Origin: Algoriphagus ratkowskyi | Lineage (GTDB): Bacteria > Bacteroidota > Bacteroidia > Cytophagales > Cyclobacteriaceae | Assembly (NCBI RefSeq): GCF_002150505.1 | Contig: NZ_MSSV01000006.1 | Coordinates: 62,001 to 126,000 of the forward strand | Length of the DNA: 64,000 nt | Direction: 5' to 3' | In this document: piece after piece, positions 9,019-17,360 of the stretch | Layout: every line of letters starts with the position of its first letter | How positions within the stretch are numbered: the first letter of the stretch is position 1 | The notes under the pieces: model-generated | Told to the model about the DNA's origin: nothing | The model's input: only the letters and a program-made list of their open reading frames with translations | Databases searched by the model: none | Made by a program: the position numbers and the translations under genes

Positions 9019-9867
9019 GTGCAAGTAGTCCAAACTGGAGCCGATTGGAACAAATACTGGCTTGAATTCATCAAAAACGATAAATCTATAGGTTTAGTCC
9101 CAACTATGGGAGCGCTTCATGAGGGTCATCTCGACCTTATTAGAAAGGCTAGACTGGAAACCGATAGGGTAATCGTTTCGATCTTTGTGAACCCCACTCA
9201 GTTCAATAATCAGGAAGACTATGATAACTATCCTTCCACCTTGGAACAGGATTTAGCTAAACTTAAGATTGAAAATGTTGACTTTGTTTTTATTCCTAAT
9301 ATAGATTCAATTTATCCTGAAAAGCCGAAAATGAACATCAGCTTTGGTAAGCTTGAAACTCTTTTGGAAGGAGAATTTCGACCAGGACATTTCAATGGAG
9401 TAGGATTAGTAGTTTCCAAATTGTTTAATATTATTAAACCACATAAAGCTTTTTTTGGACAAAAAGATCTTCAGCAAACTGCAATCATCAAGCAATTAGT
9501 AAAAGAACTATCTATGGAAATTCATCTCGAAATTGTCCCAACAAGACGAGAAGATGATGGTCTTGCTATGTCCTCAAGGAATGTGCGCTTATCACCTGAG
9601 GAAAGGCGGAAAGCACTGATCTTGTATAATAGTCTGACACAGGCAAAGCAGGAACTTTTAGACGGGAAACAATGGTTTGATGTGCAAAACAAAATCATAC
9701 AGAATTTTGAGGAAATGCCACTGGTGAGTTTAGAATATTTTGAACTGATTCATCCTGAAAGCTTTATGTGTTACACAGATTTTGACATAGATCAAAAATC
9801 ATCTATATGTGTGGCTGCTATTTTAGGGAAAATTAGATTAATCGACAACCTGCCAATAATTCCTTAA
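9019..9867 (+). CDS. panC: Pantoate--beta-alanine ligase
   Basis: 282 residues. Joins pantoate and beta-alanine with ATP to make pantothenate. Clear motifs: PTMGALHEGHL with the HxGH-like nucleotide site, VSIFVNPTQFN, FFGQKDLQQT, and MSSRNVRLSPEER. The start is GTG: an in-frame stop lies at 8980 and no ATG intervenes, and MQVVQTGADW is a normal family N-terminus. It is followed after 21 bases by panD, which supplies its beta-alanine substrate, so both last steps of vitamin B5 synthesis are together. panB and panE are not in the window. Confidence 0.97.
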   Translation: MQVVQTGADWNKYWLEFIKNDKSIGLVPTMGALHEGHLDLIRKARLETDRVIVSIFVNPTQFNNQEDYDNYPSTLEQDLAKLKIENVDFVFIPNIDSIYPEKPKMNISFGKLETLLEGEFRPGHFNGVGLVVSKLFNIIKPHKAFFGQKDLQQTAIIKQLVKELSMEIHLEIVPTRREDDGLAMSSRNVRLSPEERRKALILYNSLTQAKQELLDGKQWFDVQNKIIQNFEEMPLVSLEYFELIHPESFMCYTDFDIDQKSSICVAAILGKIRLIDNLPIIP

Positions 9868-9872
9868 TTTTG
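9865..9872 (+). promoter_or_regulatory. Possible internal -7 element before panD (TAATTTTG)
   Basis: A TAnnTTTG match begins at the panC stop codon and ends 16 bases before the panD ATG. It might give panD its own transcript; no convincing -33 element. Confidence 0.3.
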
Positions 9873-9888
9873 CCGCAAAATTAATTCA

Positions 9889-10236
9889 ATGCAAATTCAG
9901 GTACTGAAATCTAAGATTCACCGGGTGAAGATTACCCAGGCGGAATTGCACTATGTTGGCTCTATTACCATCGATGAAGATCTGATGGATGCAGCCAATC
10001 TTATAGAAAATGAAAAAGTCCAAATTGTCAATGTTAACAATGGCGAACGTCTAGAAACCTATGTCATCACAGGCGAAAGAGGTTCAGGACAAATATGTAT
10101 GAATGGACCTGCCGCTAGGAAGGTACAAGTGGGGGATATTATCATTATCATATCTTATGCAGGAATGGAATTAGCAGAAGCTAAAAATTTCAAACCTGTT
10201 TTGATCTTCCCTGACGAGCAAAATAAGCTGATCTGA
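9889..10236 (+). CDS. panD: Aspartate 1-decarboxylase
   Basis: 115 residues, typical for the pyruvoyl-dependent enzyme that turns aspartate into beta-alanine. The proenzyme cleaves itself between Gly24 and Ser25 (YVGSITID); Ser25 becomes the pyruvoyl group. Other family features are [10 protein letters not shown] at the start, [17 protein letters not shown] and the [12 protein letters not shown] segment. It sits between panC and a membrane protein, and its stop overlaps the next ATG by one base (TGATG), so the following gene is probably translationally coupled. Whether a PanZ-type activator is needed cannot be judged; this clade generally lacks one. Confidence 0.97.
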   Translation: MQIQVLKSKIHRVKITQAELHYVGSITIDEDLMDAANLIENEKVQIVNVNNGERLETYVITGERGSGQICMNGPAARKVQVGDIIIIISYAGMELAEAKNFKPVLIFPDEQNKLI

Positions 10237-11276
10237 TGGGTCAGAAATACATCAAACAATTTTTCCAGATTGCAATTTCACTTGGAATTGCAGTCTGGAT
10301 TTTTTGGTTTTTGTACAAAGACATTGCTTTAGAGTCGTTGCTGGATCAAATCGAATCAAGTAATTGGAGTTGGATAATACTTTCTCTTACGATCTCCATG
10401 GCAGGATATCTCCTGAGAAGTTGGCGTTGGACTCTACTGATCGATACTGAAGAGGGAGAGCAAGTGACACTTGCCAGATCATATCATGCAGTAATGATTG
10501 GTAATTTGGTAAACATGCTGATACCAAGAGCTGGAGAAGTAGCGCGTTGTGGCGTCCTCACAAGAACAAATGGCGTTTCTATGGGCTATTTGTTCGGGAC
10601 GGTCATCGTCGAAAGAAGTATAGATCTCATCTGTCTTCTCGGTACTATATTTTTAGCTTTTATAATAGAGAAAGAGTTGTTCTTAAATCTTGCTAGTCAA
10701 CTAGTCGATTTAGACTCCTTAGGGCAAATGATTCTCTCAAACCTCCCAATAGTATTTGGAGGAATAGCCATTTTCGTACTCTTAATATGGTATATTTTTC
10801 GTCGATTTCGAGATCATGGATTGATCAATAAGCTTCAACATTTTTTTAGAGAGATTCTTTCTGGTCTTAAGCGAATTGGCAAATTGTCAAACCCAATAGG
10901 TTTCTGGATTAGCTCAGTTTTACTTTGGGTCATTTATTTTCTCACCATGTACACCATTGCCTTCGGGATACCGAGTACTGCCAATTTGTCCCCAGGAGAG
11001 GTGCTCTTAGTTATGGTAATGGGCAGTATTGGCATGATAGCTCCGGTTCAGGGGGGTATTGGTACTTTCCATGCGCTAGTGGCCTTTATTTTGATACAGC
11101 TTGGAATCTCAGAAGTTGATGGTAAAATCTTCGCAGCAATTATCCACGGTACTCAAGTTCTATTAGTATTAGTAGTAGGCCTTGTCAGTTGGATAATAAT
11201 GATGAAATTGCCCACTTGGACAAAACCTGAGCAAGCTAAACACGTATTCAATCCTGCAAACACTACTAATTTATGA
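10236..11276 (+). CDS. Lysylphosphatidylglycerol synthase TM region / UPF0104 flippase-like membrane protein
   Basis: 346 residues with about eight membrane segments. The pattern RSWRWTLLI, the segment MLIPRAGEVARCGVLTR, GTVIVERSIDLI, and the late APVQGGIGTFHALVAF are the conserved pieces of the UPF0104/LPG_synthase_TM family (AglD- and MprF-N-terminus-like). Members are thought to move or bind lipid-linked compounds; the substrate here is unknown. The catalytic MprF C-terminal domain is absent, so it is not a lysyl-PG synthase. It overlaps panD by one base and the next gene by four, indicating one operon. The tie to pantothenate synthesis is positional only. Confidence 0.9.
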   Translation: MGQKYIKQFFQIAISLGIAVWIFWFLYKDIALESLLDQIESSNWSWIILSLTISMAGYLLRSWRWTLLIDTEEGEQVTLARSYHAVMIGNLVNMLIPRAGEVARCGVLTRTNGVSMGYLFGTVIVERSIDLICLLGTIFLAFIIEKELFLNLASQLVDLDSLGQMILSNLPIVFGGIAIFVLLIWYIFRRFRDHGLINKLQHFFREILSGLKRIGKLSNPIGFWISSVLLWVIYFLTMYTIAFGIPSTANLSPGEVLLVMVMGSIGMIAPVQGGIGTFHALVAFILIQLGISEVDGKIFAAIIHGTQVLLVLVVGLVSWIIMMKLPTWTKPEQAKHVFNPANTTNL

Positions 11277-11962
11277 TACTTATTTTAATCGTCGTCGTAT
11301 TCGGCATTGCTGGCTTTGTGGTTAGCAGAAAGCTCAAAAGCAAGTTTAAGAAATATTCTCAAGTAGCTCTTAAAGCAAACCTATCAGGTGCAGAAATAGC
11401 CAAACTCATGCTTGCTGACAATAACATTTCAGATGTACAAGTTCTCTCTGTAGAAGGACAGCTGACAGATCATTACAATCCTGGAAATAGAACGGTTAAT
11501 CTTAGCCCTGACGTCTATTATGGCAGAAATGCTGCTGCTGCTGCGGTTGCATCTCACGAGTGTGGTCACGCTGTTCAACATGCTACTTCCTACACTTGGC
11601 TTAATCTTAGATCCACGTTGGTTCCTCTTCAGAACAGTGCCGGGAAGATTTTAAATATTGTTTTGATAGCTTCCCTATTTGGTAATTTTGCATTAGGATT
11701 ACCCTACGAATGGGCTGGATATATTATTGTAGGTGCATATAGTGTATTGACACTCTTTACTATTGTCACTTTACCAGTTGAGTTCGATGCTAGTAACCGT
11801 GCGCTCGCATGGATTGAAACCCGGAACATAGTGACACCAGATGAATATGCAATGTCCAAAGATTCACTGAAGTGGGCGGCCATGACCTATGTAGTAGCAG
11901 CTTTGGCATCAATGGCAACTTTAGCCTATTATATTTTCATGTTTTTTGGAAATAGAGATTGA
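11273..11962 (+). CDS. YugP-like membrane zinc metallopeptidase
   Basis: 229 residues. The HExxH zinc site is HECGHAVQH at about residue 95; the preceding YYGRNAAAAAVASHE and the following TSYTWLNLRSTLVPLQN match the putative neutral zinc metallopeptidase (YugP, DUF2268-unrelated) family. An N-terminal membrane helix and two or three more after the active site place it in the inner membrane. VEFDASNRALAWIE is the conserved later segment with a probable third zinc ligand. Its ATGA overlap with the preceding gene shows co-translation, and a strong terminator lies 22 bases after its stop, closing the operon. Substrate unknown. Confidence 0.93.
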   Translation: MILILIVVVFGIAGFVVSRKLKSKFKKYSQVALKANLSGAEIAKLMLADNNISDVQVLSVEGQLTDHYNPGNRTVNLSPDVYYGRNAAAAAVASHECGHAVQHATSYTWLNLRSTLVPLQNSAGKILNIVLIASLFGNFALGLPYEWAGYIIVGAYSVLTLFTIVTLPVEFDASNRALAWIETRNIVTPDEYAMSKDSLKWAAMTYVVAALASMATLAYYIFMFFGNRD

Positions 11963-11983
11963 TACAGGTCAAATAAAATTTTG

Positions 11984-12017
11984 GAAGAGGGGCAAGCTTT
12001 GCCCCTCTTCTTTTTTT
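11984..12017 (+). terminator. Strong intrinsic terminator of the panC-panD operon
   Basis: A perfect 12-base stem (GAAGAGGGGCAA with TTGCCCCTCTTC), 3-base loop and seven T. It ends transcription before the acyl-CoA dehydrogenase gene. Confidence 0.92.
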
Positions 12018-12059
12018 GCCATATATTCCTTGCAGATATTTAAACCCATATAGAATATT

Positions 12060-13199
12060 ATGCATTTTGAACTTACAGAAGAGCATCTCGCAGTGCAAGA
12101 AGCAGCGAGAGATTTTGCAAGAAACGAGCTACTTCCAGGAGTAATCCAAAGAGATATTGAGTGTAGATTCCCAGCCGAAGAAATCAAAAAAATGGGAGAG
12201 CTCGGCTTCATGGGAATGATGATTGATCCCAAATATAGTGGTGGTGGCATGGATACCGTTTCTTATGTCATAGCAATGGAAGAACTGTCCAAAATTGATG
12301 CGTCCGCTTCTGTGGTCATGTCAGTGAACAATTCTTTGGTATGTTGGGGAGTTGAAAAATATGCTTCGGAAACGCAAAAAGAGAAATATCTAAAACCTCT
12401 GGCATCTGGTCAAAAACTAGGAGCATTTGCTTTATCGGAGCCAGAAGCAGGTTCTGATGCTACCTCCCAAAAGACCGAAGCCTATCTTGAAGGCGATCAC
12501 TACGTCTTAAACGGCACGAAAAATTGGATAACTAATGGGTCCAATGCTGATATATACATAGTTTTTGCGCAAACAGATCAAAGCAAAGGTCATAAGGGAA
12601 TCTCAGTATTTTTTGTAGAGAAAGGCTGGGAGGGATTTACTCCAGGACACAAAGAAGATAAGCTTGGCATCAGAGCTTCTGACACTACTTCACTAATGTT
12701 TACAGACGTAAAAGTACCTGTTGAAAACCGAATTGGAGAAGAGGGTTTTGGATTCAAATATGCAATGGAAACCTTGAACGGAGGTAGAATTGGAATTGCT
12801 GCCCAAGCACTTGGTATCGCTGCTGGAGCCTATGATCTTGCATTGGCCTATTCTAAGGAACGAAAGACATTTGGAAAACCAATCAGTGAACATCAAGCGA
12901 TCCAATTCAAACTTGCCGACATGGCCACAACCATTGAGGCTGCTAGATTATTGGTGTATAAGGCTGCTTGGTTGAAAGATCAAGGAGAAGATTATTCACA
13001 TGCTTCTGCTATGGCAAAACTTTATGCATCTCAAATTGCAATGGATGTAAGTATTGAGGCAGTACAGATACATGGAGGTTACGGGTATGTGAGGGAATAT
13101 CACGTAGAGCGCCTTATGAGAGATGCCAAAATCACTCAGATTTATGAAGGAACTTCAGAAATTCAAAAAATAGTTATATCCAGAGGTATCCTCAGATAA
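12060..13199 (+). CDS. Acyl-CoA dehydrogenase (short-chain/butyryl type)
   Basis: 379 residues, standard length for the soluble FAD enzyme that makes the trans-2 double bond in an acyl-CoA. The two PROSITE-like signatures are present: ALSEPEAGSDA and QIHGGYGYVREYHVERLMRDA. The catalytic base is the Glu in IYEGTSEIQKI near residue 368, the position used by short-chain, butyryl-CoA-type enzymes. NWITNGSNADIYIVFAQT binds FAD. It works with electron-transfer flavoprotein, not seen here. It is a single gene after a terminator. Exact chain length (butyryl or branched) cannot be fixed from sequence alone. Confidence 0.95.
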   Translation: MHFELTEEHLAVQEAARDFARNELLPGVIQRDIECRFPAEEIKKMGELGFMGMMIDPKYSGGGMDTVSYVIAMEELSKIDASASVVMSVNNSLVCWGVEKYASETQKEKYLKPLASGQKLGAFALSEPEAGSDATSQKTEAYLEGDHYVLNGTKNWITNGSNADIYIVFAQTDQSKGHKGISVFFVEKGWEGFTPGHKEDKLGIRASDTTSLMFTDVKVPVENRIGEEGFGFKYAMETLNGGRIGIAAQALGIAAGAYDLALAYSKERKTFGKPISEHQAIQFKLADMATTIEAARLLVYKAAWLKDQGEDYSHASAMAKLYASQIAMDVSIEAVQIHGGYGYVREYHVERLMRDAKITQIYEGTSEIQKIVISRGILR

Positions 13200-13272
13200 C
13201 GTCATTCTGTTAAGAAAATGGTAAAGTGACATATATTTATATCCATTCTTATTTTTTTTAACACCATTGGTA

Positions 13273-13311
13273 GAATATATATGAATATTCGTTAGAAAAA
13301 TTATATTTTTG
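13273..13311 (+). promoter_or_regulatory. AraC-gene promoter region with inverted repeat
   Basis: GAATAT (13273-13278) and ATATTC (13285-13290) form a 6-6-6 inverted repeat. It sits just before a TATTTTTG element (13304-13311), which is 26 bases from the ATG. A possible operator for self-control; AT-rich DNA makes chance matches likely. Confidence 0.3.
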
Positions 13312-13337
13312 ATGTTACGTTTTTTTAATAGTTATTC

Positions 13338-14264
13338 ATGGAATATTACAACAAGGTTATTGAATCAGTCAATGTTAGGTTTATACGGGGAAATAATTTC
13401 CGAGTAGAAAAGCCTATTACAGTGAATGACTATGCTGAACCTGATAATACACTGATTTTGCTTCACCATGGCACGCTTAAATTTGGTGATGACCAAGAGC
13501 TTCTAAACGAAGGAGAAGTGCTGTTTCTTCCTGCTGACCAGAAGACGAAACTCACGATTGGAAATAGTGCCAAGAAAGGAGAAATATCGAAAGATCAGTT
13601 TCAGGAAAGTAAGAAAAAGTATCTGCAGAGTATCAGCTTCAGAGATATTAAAAGCTCAGAAGATGATTGCGTTTCTATTCTTGGATTTGAATCCAAAGTA
13701 TTCGACGTAGTTAATTTTTTTAATTCGTTAGATATTCCGCCATTTATCATTCGATTCAATGATCGATTGGCGACGATTATAGAAGATCTGATGAAGGAGG
13801 TAGAAGTGAGTAATGTGGGGAAAGAAAGAGCATTAAAGTCTCATACAGAATTACTGGTAATCGAGTTACTTCGTCATATTCTAAAGAATAGATTATTCTT
13901 GGAAGAGCTATCTACGAATGCTACCTACTTCAAAGATCCACGTTTGATAGATTTATTCAATTTTATCAAAACAAATCTTGGTGGCGACTTATCCAATAAA
14001 ATCCTGGCTAAAGTTGCGAATGTATCAGAAGATTATGTGGGACAGTATTTCAAAATGCTGACTGGCATCAATCCCCAGGACTATATCGAATATCAAAGAA
14101 TGGAGGCTGCTGTAGAACTTTTGCGAACTACCAAAAAGTCAATACGAGATATAGGTAAAGAAGTAGGGTATAAAGACACTGCTTATTTCTGCCGAAGATT
14201 TAAGATGATGTATGGTGTTCCAGCCGGTAAAATGAGGAGAAGAGAATCTCTAATTAACGTTTAA
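13338..14264 (+). CDS. AraC family transcriptional regulator
   Basis: 308 residues. The C-terminal ~100 residues hold the double helix-turn-helix of AraC proteins: LIDLFNFIKTNLGGDLSNKILAKVANVSEDYVGQYFKMLTG, then RMEAAVELLRTTKKSIRDIGKEVGYKDTAYFCRRFK with the conserved GYKDTAYFCRRFKxMYGVPAGKxR ending. The N-terminal part (LILLHHGTLKFGDDQELLNEGEVLFLP) resembles a small cupin-like sensing domain, followed by a charged linker. Ligand and targets are unknown; neighbouring genes give no strong hint. Its 3' end overlaps the convergent GGGP synthase gene by 15 bases, tail to tail. Confidence 0.93.
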   Translation: MEYYNKVIESVNVRFIRGNNFRVEKPITVNDYAEPDNTLILLHHGTLKFGDDQELLNEGEVLFLPADQKTKLTIGNSAKKGEISKDQFQESKKKYLQSISFRDIKSSEDDCVSILGFESKVFDVVNFFNSLDIPPFIIRFNDRLATIIEDLMKEVEVSNVGKERALKSHTELLVIELLRHILKNRLFLEELSTNATYFKDPRLIDLFNFIKTNLGGDLSNKILAKVANVSEDYVGQYFKMLTGINPQDYIEYQRMEAAVELLRTTKKSIRDIGKEVGYKDTAYFCRRFKMMYGVPAGKMRRRESLINV

Positions 14265-15032
14265 AGGAAGATTTAAAAGTTCCTTAAAGTTTAAGACCTC
14301 GGCCAAAAAGCTGGGGTCTTTTTCTATAGCATTGCCGATGACTAGCAGGTCTGCACCACTTTCAAAGGCAATCTTGACTTTCTCCAAAGAATCTAATCCT
14401 CCCCCAACTATTATTGGGTTATTAATATCCTCCTTCACTGATCGAATGACTTCGGCACAGACAGGCGATTTCGCGCCGCTTCCAGCGTCCAAGAAAAAGT
14501 ATTTCATTCCCAGATAAAGCCCTGCCAATGCAGTTGCTTTGGCTAAGTTGGGTTTGGAATTGGGTAATGGTGTAGTTTGACTTATGTATTGTACACTCGT
14601 GATTTCTCCTCCATTCACAAGCATATATGCTGTGGGAAGAACTTCCAATTTCATCTTTTTTACGATTGGTGCAGCAAGAACTTGATGACCAATCAGGTAT
14701 TCTGGATTTCTGCCTGAAATCAAACTAATGAATAAAATAGCATCGGCCTCTTCAGCCAGTTGCATCTGAGATCCTGGGAATATAACGACAGGTATTTCTC
14801 CTGCAATTTTCTTAAGTGAGATAACGACTTCCCTAAAATTATCCCGATTAAGTTGACTTCCGCCCACAAATATCAGATCTAATTGAGAATCCTTAATCCA
14901 AGTAAATTCATCTTCAAAAAATACTGAATTTTTTAATTTGTCTGGATCAACCAACCAAGCTAAACCTTTTCTGCCTGACCTATGAAAATCATTTAGAATC
15001 TTACCGACTCTCTTGTTCGACTTTGGTGTCAT
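14250..15032 (-). CDS. Geranylgeranylglyceryl phosphate synthase family protein (GGGPS/PcrB-like)
   Basis: 260 residues from the ATG at 15032; an earlier in-frame start at 15083 would extend further into the upstream gene. The TIM-barrel motifs of the family are clear: LAWLVDPDK at the start, FVGGSQL, VVIFPGSQMQL, FISLISGRNPEYLIGHQV, a late YFFLDAGSGAK and the phosphate-binding NPIIVGGGLDS and LLVIGNAIEKDP. The enzyme links a polyprenyl diphosphate to glycerol-1-phosphate, giving an ether lipid; it is the archaeal lipid step, but Bacteroidota have their own group of homologues whose in vivo product is unclear. It lies last in a three-gene operon with two small membrane proteins. Confidence 0.92.
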   Translation of the reverse strand: MTPKSNKRVGKILNDFHRSGRKGLAWLVDPDKLKNSVFFEDEFTWIKDSQLDLIFVGGSQLNRDNFREVVISLKKIAGEIPVVIFPGSQMQLAEEADAILFISLISGRNPEYLIGHQVLAAPIVKKMKLEVLPTAYMLVNGGEITSVQYISQTTPLPNSKPNLAKATALAGLYLGMKYFFLDAGSGAKSPVCAEVIRSVKEDINNPIIVGGGLDSLEKVKIAFESGADLLVIGNAIEKDPSFLAEVLNFKELLNLPLNVN

Positions 15033-15384
15033 CTGTATGAGTAGCGAATAGATTTGGAAGAAACTTTTCTTTAGCAAAAGCAAGTCCTAATACCAGAAGT
15101 CGCTGACCCATACTTGGCCAAAAACCAGAGTTTGAACTGTCCATTAGCTTTTTCTCTAATTCCTTGGTCAGCAATCCTTCTCTTTCTAGCACGTAAAGAG
15201 CTTCTTGAGTTTTCTTATTTTTTCGCTTGCTTCGCCTATTGATTAGGACGAATGTAATTAATCCGCCTACCAAGACGACTCCCCCAATTTTTATCCAATC
15301 TTCAGATTCAGCTTTGAATAGCTCAATTTGTCTGGCCAAACTCTTTTCCAGTTCTTTTTCTTTCTTCTCTAGTTCCTTACTCAT
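15001..15384 (-). CDS. Small single-span membrane protein of unknown function
   Basis: 127 residues. Begins with a charged, probably coiled-coil stretch (about residues 1-27, rich in Lys and Glu), then one membrane helix (IGGVVLVGGLITFVLI), a very basic stop-transfer (RRSKRKNKK) and a cytoplasmic tail. I do not recognise the family. It overlaps the upstream holin-like gene by 8 bases and the downstream GGGP synthase by about 32, so the three are translated together. This suggests a role tied to membrane lipid or envelope, by position only. Confidence 0.8.
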   Translation of the reverse strand: MSKELEKKEKELEKSLARQIELFKAESEDWIKIGGVVLVGGLITFVLINRRSKRKNKKTQEALYVLEREGLLTKELEKKLMDSSNSGFWPSMGQRLLVLGLAFAKEKFLPNLFATHTDDTKVEQESR

Positions 15385-15742
15385 TCTCTTGACGTTTTCT
15401 GAAAATTCTAGCTCTGAATATAAATCCTTTTAAACCTTTCTGCATTTTATCCTGAGTGGAATCATTATCTCTAATGAGATAAAGAATGATCAGAATTAAT
15501 AGATATAGCAAGCCTACAAGCAAAAATCCCATGTAAGGAGATTCGAAGTATTGACTTAAGAAAACGGCAAGAGACAAACTCAAGAAAAACAAAAATAACA
15601 AGAGGCTTCCTCCCATTAAAATTAAAATCACTAGACGAGATATAATCCCAGATACTTGCTCCTGAATTTCCAGCTTGACCAAATCTATTTTGGTCTCTAC
15701 AATACCTCTAACAGTTTGAACTATTTCCCCTAATCTTAGCAT
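15377..15742 (-). CDS. Phage-holin-superfamily-III-like membrane protein
   Basis: 121 residues from the ATG at 15742; the open frame continues upstream but the ATG fits the family start (LRLGEIVQTVRGIVETKIDLVKLEI). An N-terminal amphipathic helix is followed by two strongly hydrophobic segments and a basic tail. This is the layout of the Actinobacterial Holin-X / superfamily III holin domain (Phage_holin_3_6), a household membrane protein in Bacteroidota despite the name. No phage genes are nearby, so lysis is not implied. First gene of the operon with the single-span protein and GGGP synthase. Confidence 0.8.
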   Translation of the reverse strand: MLRLGEIVQTVRGIVETKIDLVKLEIQEQVSGIISRLVILILMGGSLLLFLFFLSLSLAVFLSQYFESPYMGFLLVGLLYLLILIILYLIRDNDSTQDKMQKGLKGFIFRARIFRKRQENE

Positions 15743-15811
15743 AATTAAAAACTTGTGAGTTTCTACAATAAAATATGACACAATATACTTCAATTGCGAG
15801 AAGCAAAAAAA

Positions 15812-16411
15812 TCATGCAATCACATCAATTTCTTGCTCTTCATAGAACTTATATCTCAAAACTAGTTCCAATGCGAAAGCAATCGCCTCATTGATTGTGA
15901 ATTGTTGACAAAGTGATTGGTCAATTTCTTCCAAACGGCTGTAGAAGGATGTAGCAAGGGGTATTTCCATGTCATTATTTATTCTCTCGCTCGTATTTCT
16001 GTATTCATAGGCTTTCTCTTCCTTCAAAACTTTGCAGATAATGAGGTCTTTCTTGCCATATTTGGTTCTACGAGCAGAGGTAGCAAACAGCCTACAAATC
16101 ATACCTCTTTTGCTGTGGTTTCCACAAAAGCCTTTAGTACCATCAGCTGACTGCGGTTTATAAATCACACAACTGGAATCATCCTCCATATTTTCAACCA
16201 TAATCAAGGTAGATTCGGCTAAACCTTTATCATATAGATCAAAAGCTAATGGGAGAAATTCTAATGGTGAAGCAGGTACTTTTGGATTTGCACAACAAAA
16301 GCCACATCCTGACAGGCATCCTAATCCACTTTCTGCTACAAATTGCTTAGTTTCTGACTCCAGCTCAGTGAAGACCTTTAGCGTTGCAATGGATTTTTCG
16401 GCAAGATTCAT
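15812..16411 (-). CDS. YkgJ-family cysteine cluster protein
   Basis: 199 residues from the ATG at 16411. A start at 16444 is open in frame but would lie upstream of the TACTTTTG promoter element at 16434-16441, so the later ATG is preferred. Cysteines are grouped as GCLSGCGFCCANP near the N-terminus and again in CVIYKPQ, FCGNHSKRGMICRLF, the pattern of the YkgJ/UPF0153 family thought to hold a zinc or iron ion. Biochemical role unknown. Single gene, convergent with nothing, divergent from the LOG gene. Confidence 0.88.
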   Translation of the reverse strand: MNLAEKSIATLKVFTELESETKQFVAESGLGCLSGCGFCCANPKVPASPLEFLPLAFDLYDKGLAESTLIMVENMEDDSSCVIYKPQSADGTKGFCGNHSKRGMICRLFATSARRTKYGKKDLIICKVLKEEKAYEYRNTSERINNDMEIPLATSFYSRLEEIDQSLCQQFTINEAIAFALELVLRYKFYEEQEIDVIA

Positions 16412-16433
16412 CTCCTTATTTTCAGATACTGCG

Positions 16434-16441
16434 CAAAAGTA
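16434..16441 (-). promoter_or_regulatory. -7 element of the YkgJ-family gene (TACTTTTG)
   Basis: TAnnTTTG match on the minus strand, 22 bases before the ATG at 16411. It decides between the two possible start codons. Confidence 0.5.
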
Positions 16442-16585
16442 CATCAGACTGTACTTATTGATTCTGAGGAGTAACTATTTTTTTTTACATTGAAAGTCAG
16501 TGTATTACCAATACAAAAGTCTAATAGTGGGATATTCACTGTCCATTTCACTTAATAGATCGTTTTCTTTAATAAAAAGATTAAT

Positions 16586-17308
16586 ATGAGTAACGAAGAA
16601 AATCAAAACGCAGAAGATAAAATCCGCCTTGCTTTCAAAGAAAAGGACTGGAATGAAATCAAAAGCGCAGATTCTTGGGTGATTTTTAAAGTCATGTCTG
16701 AGTTTGTGGAAGGCTTTGAGAAGCTGGCCAAAATCGGACCTTGTGTTTCAATTTTTGGGTCAGCAAGAACTGCTAGGGATCACCAGCATTATAAAATGGC
16801 TGAAGATATTGCTGCCAAGCTCGTACGTCATGGCTACGGTGTGATCACGGGCGGTGGGCCGGGAATCATGGAGGCAGGTAACAAAGGGGCTCATTCTGAA
16901 GGAGGAAAATCTGTCGGACTCAATATCGTTTTGCCCTTCGAGCAATTCGATAACATTTACATCGACCGTGATAAGCTGATGACCTTTGACTATTTCTTTG
17001 TCCGTAAAGTGATGTTCATTAAATATTCTCAGGGTTTCGTAGTTCTTCCTGGAGGTTTTGGCACTATGGATGAGTTATTCGAAGCGCTTACATTGATTCA
17101 AACTAATAAAATAGGAAAGTTTCCAATTGTATTAGTGGGCAAAGAATATTGGTCCGGACTGGTAGATTGGATCAAAAAATCGCTGCTTAGTCATCATTAT
17201 ATTAATGAAGTTGATCTAGAGCTTTTCTCAGTAGTTGAAGATGCTACTGAGGCGGTACAAGTGATCGATGACTTCTATAACAAGTATTTGCTAAGCCCAA
17301 ATTTCTAA
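16586..17308 (+). CDS. LOG family (TIGR00730) nucleoside-monophosphate phosphoribohydrolase-like protein
   Basis: 240 residues. The LOG signature PGGFGTMDE (about residue 155) and the nucleotide loop GGGPGIMEAGNKGA (about residue 90) are both intact. Plant and bacterial LOG proteins release free cytokinin-type bases from N6-modified AMP; older annotations call them lysine decarboxylases, which is wrong. The longer N-terminal part (residues 1-50, charged) matches the version usual in Bacteroidota. Followed after 52 bases by a lytic transglycosylase; functional link not evident. Physiological substrate in this organism unknown. Confidence 0.93.
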   Translation: MSNEENQNAEDKIRLAFKEKDWNEIKSADSWVIFKVMSEFVEGFEKLAKIGPCVSIFGSARTARDHQHYKMAEDIAAKLVRHGYGVITGGGPGIMEAGNKGAHSEGGKSVGLNIVLPFEQFDNIYIDRDKLMTFDYFFVRKVMFIKYSQGFVVLPGGFGTMDELFEALTLIQTNKIGKFPIVLVGKEYWSGLVDWIKKSLLSHHYINEVDLELFSVVEDATEAVQVIDDFYNKYLLSPNF

Positions 17309-17360
17309 TTTCCACCTATTACGCTTCTATCTTAGCTGCTAAGAAACATAATTTTAATTA

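Noticed and set aside
15377-15742. Holin-like gene as a sign of a prophage
   Set aside because: No phage genes are near; this holin-superfamily protein is a household membrane protein in Bacteroidota and sits in a metabolic operon.
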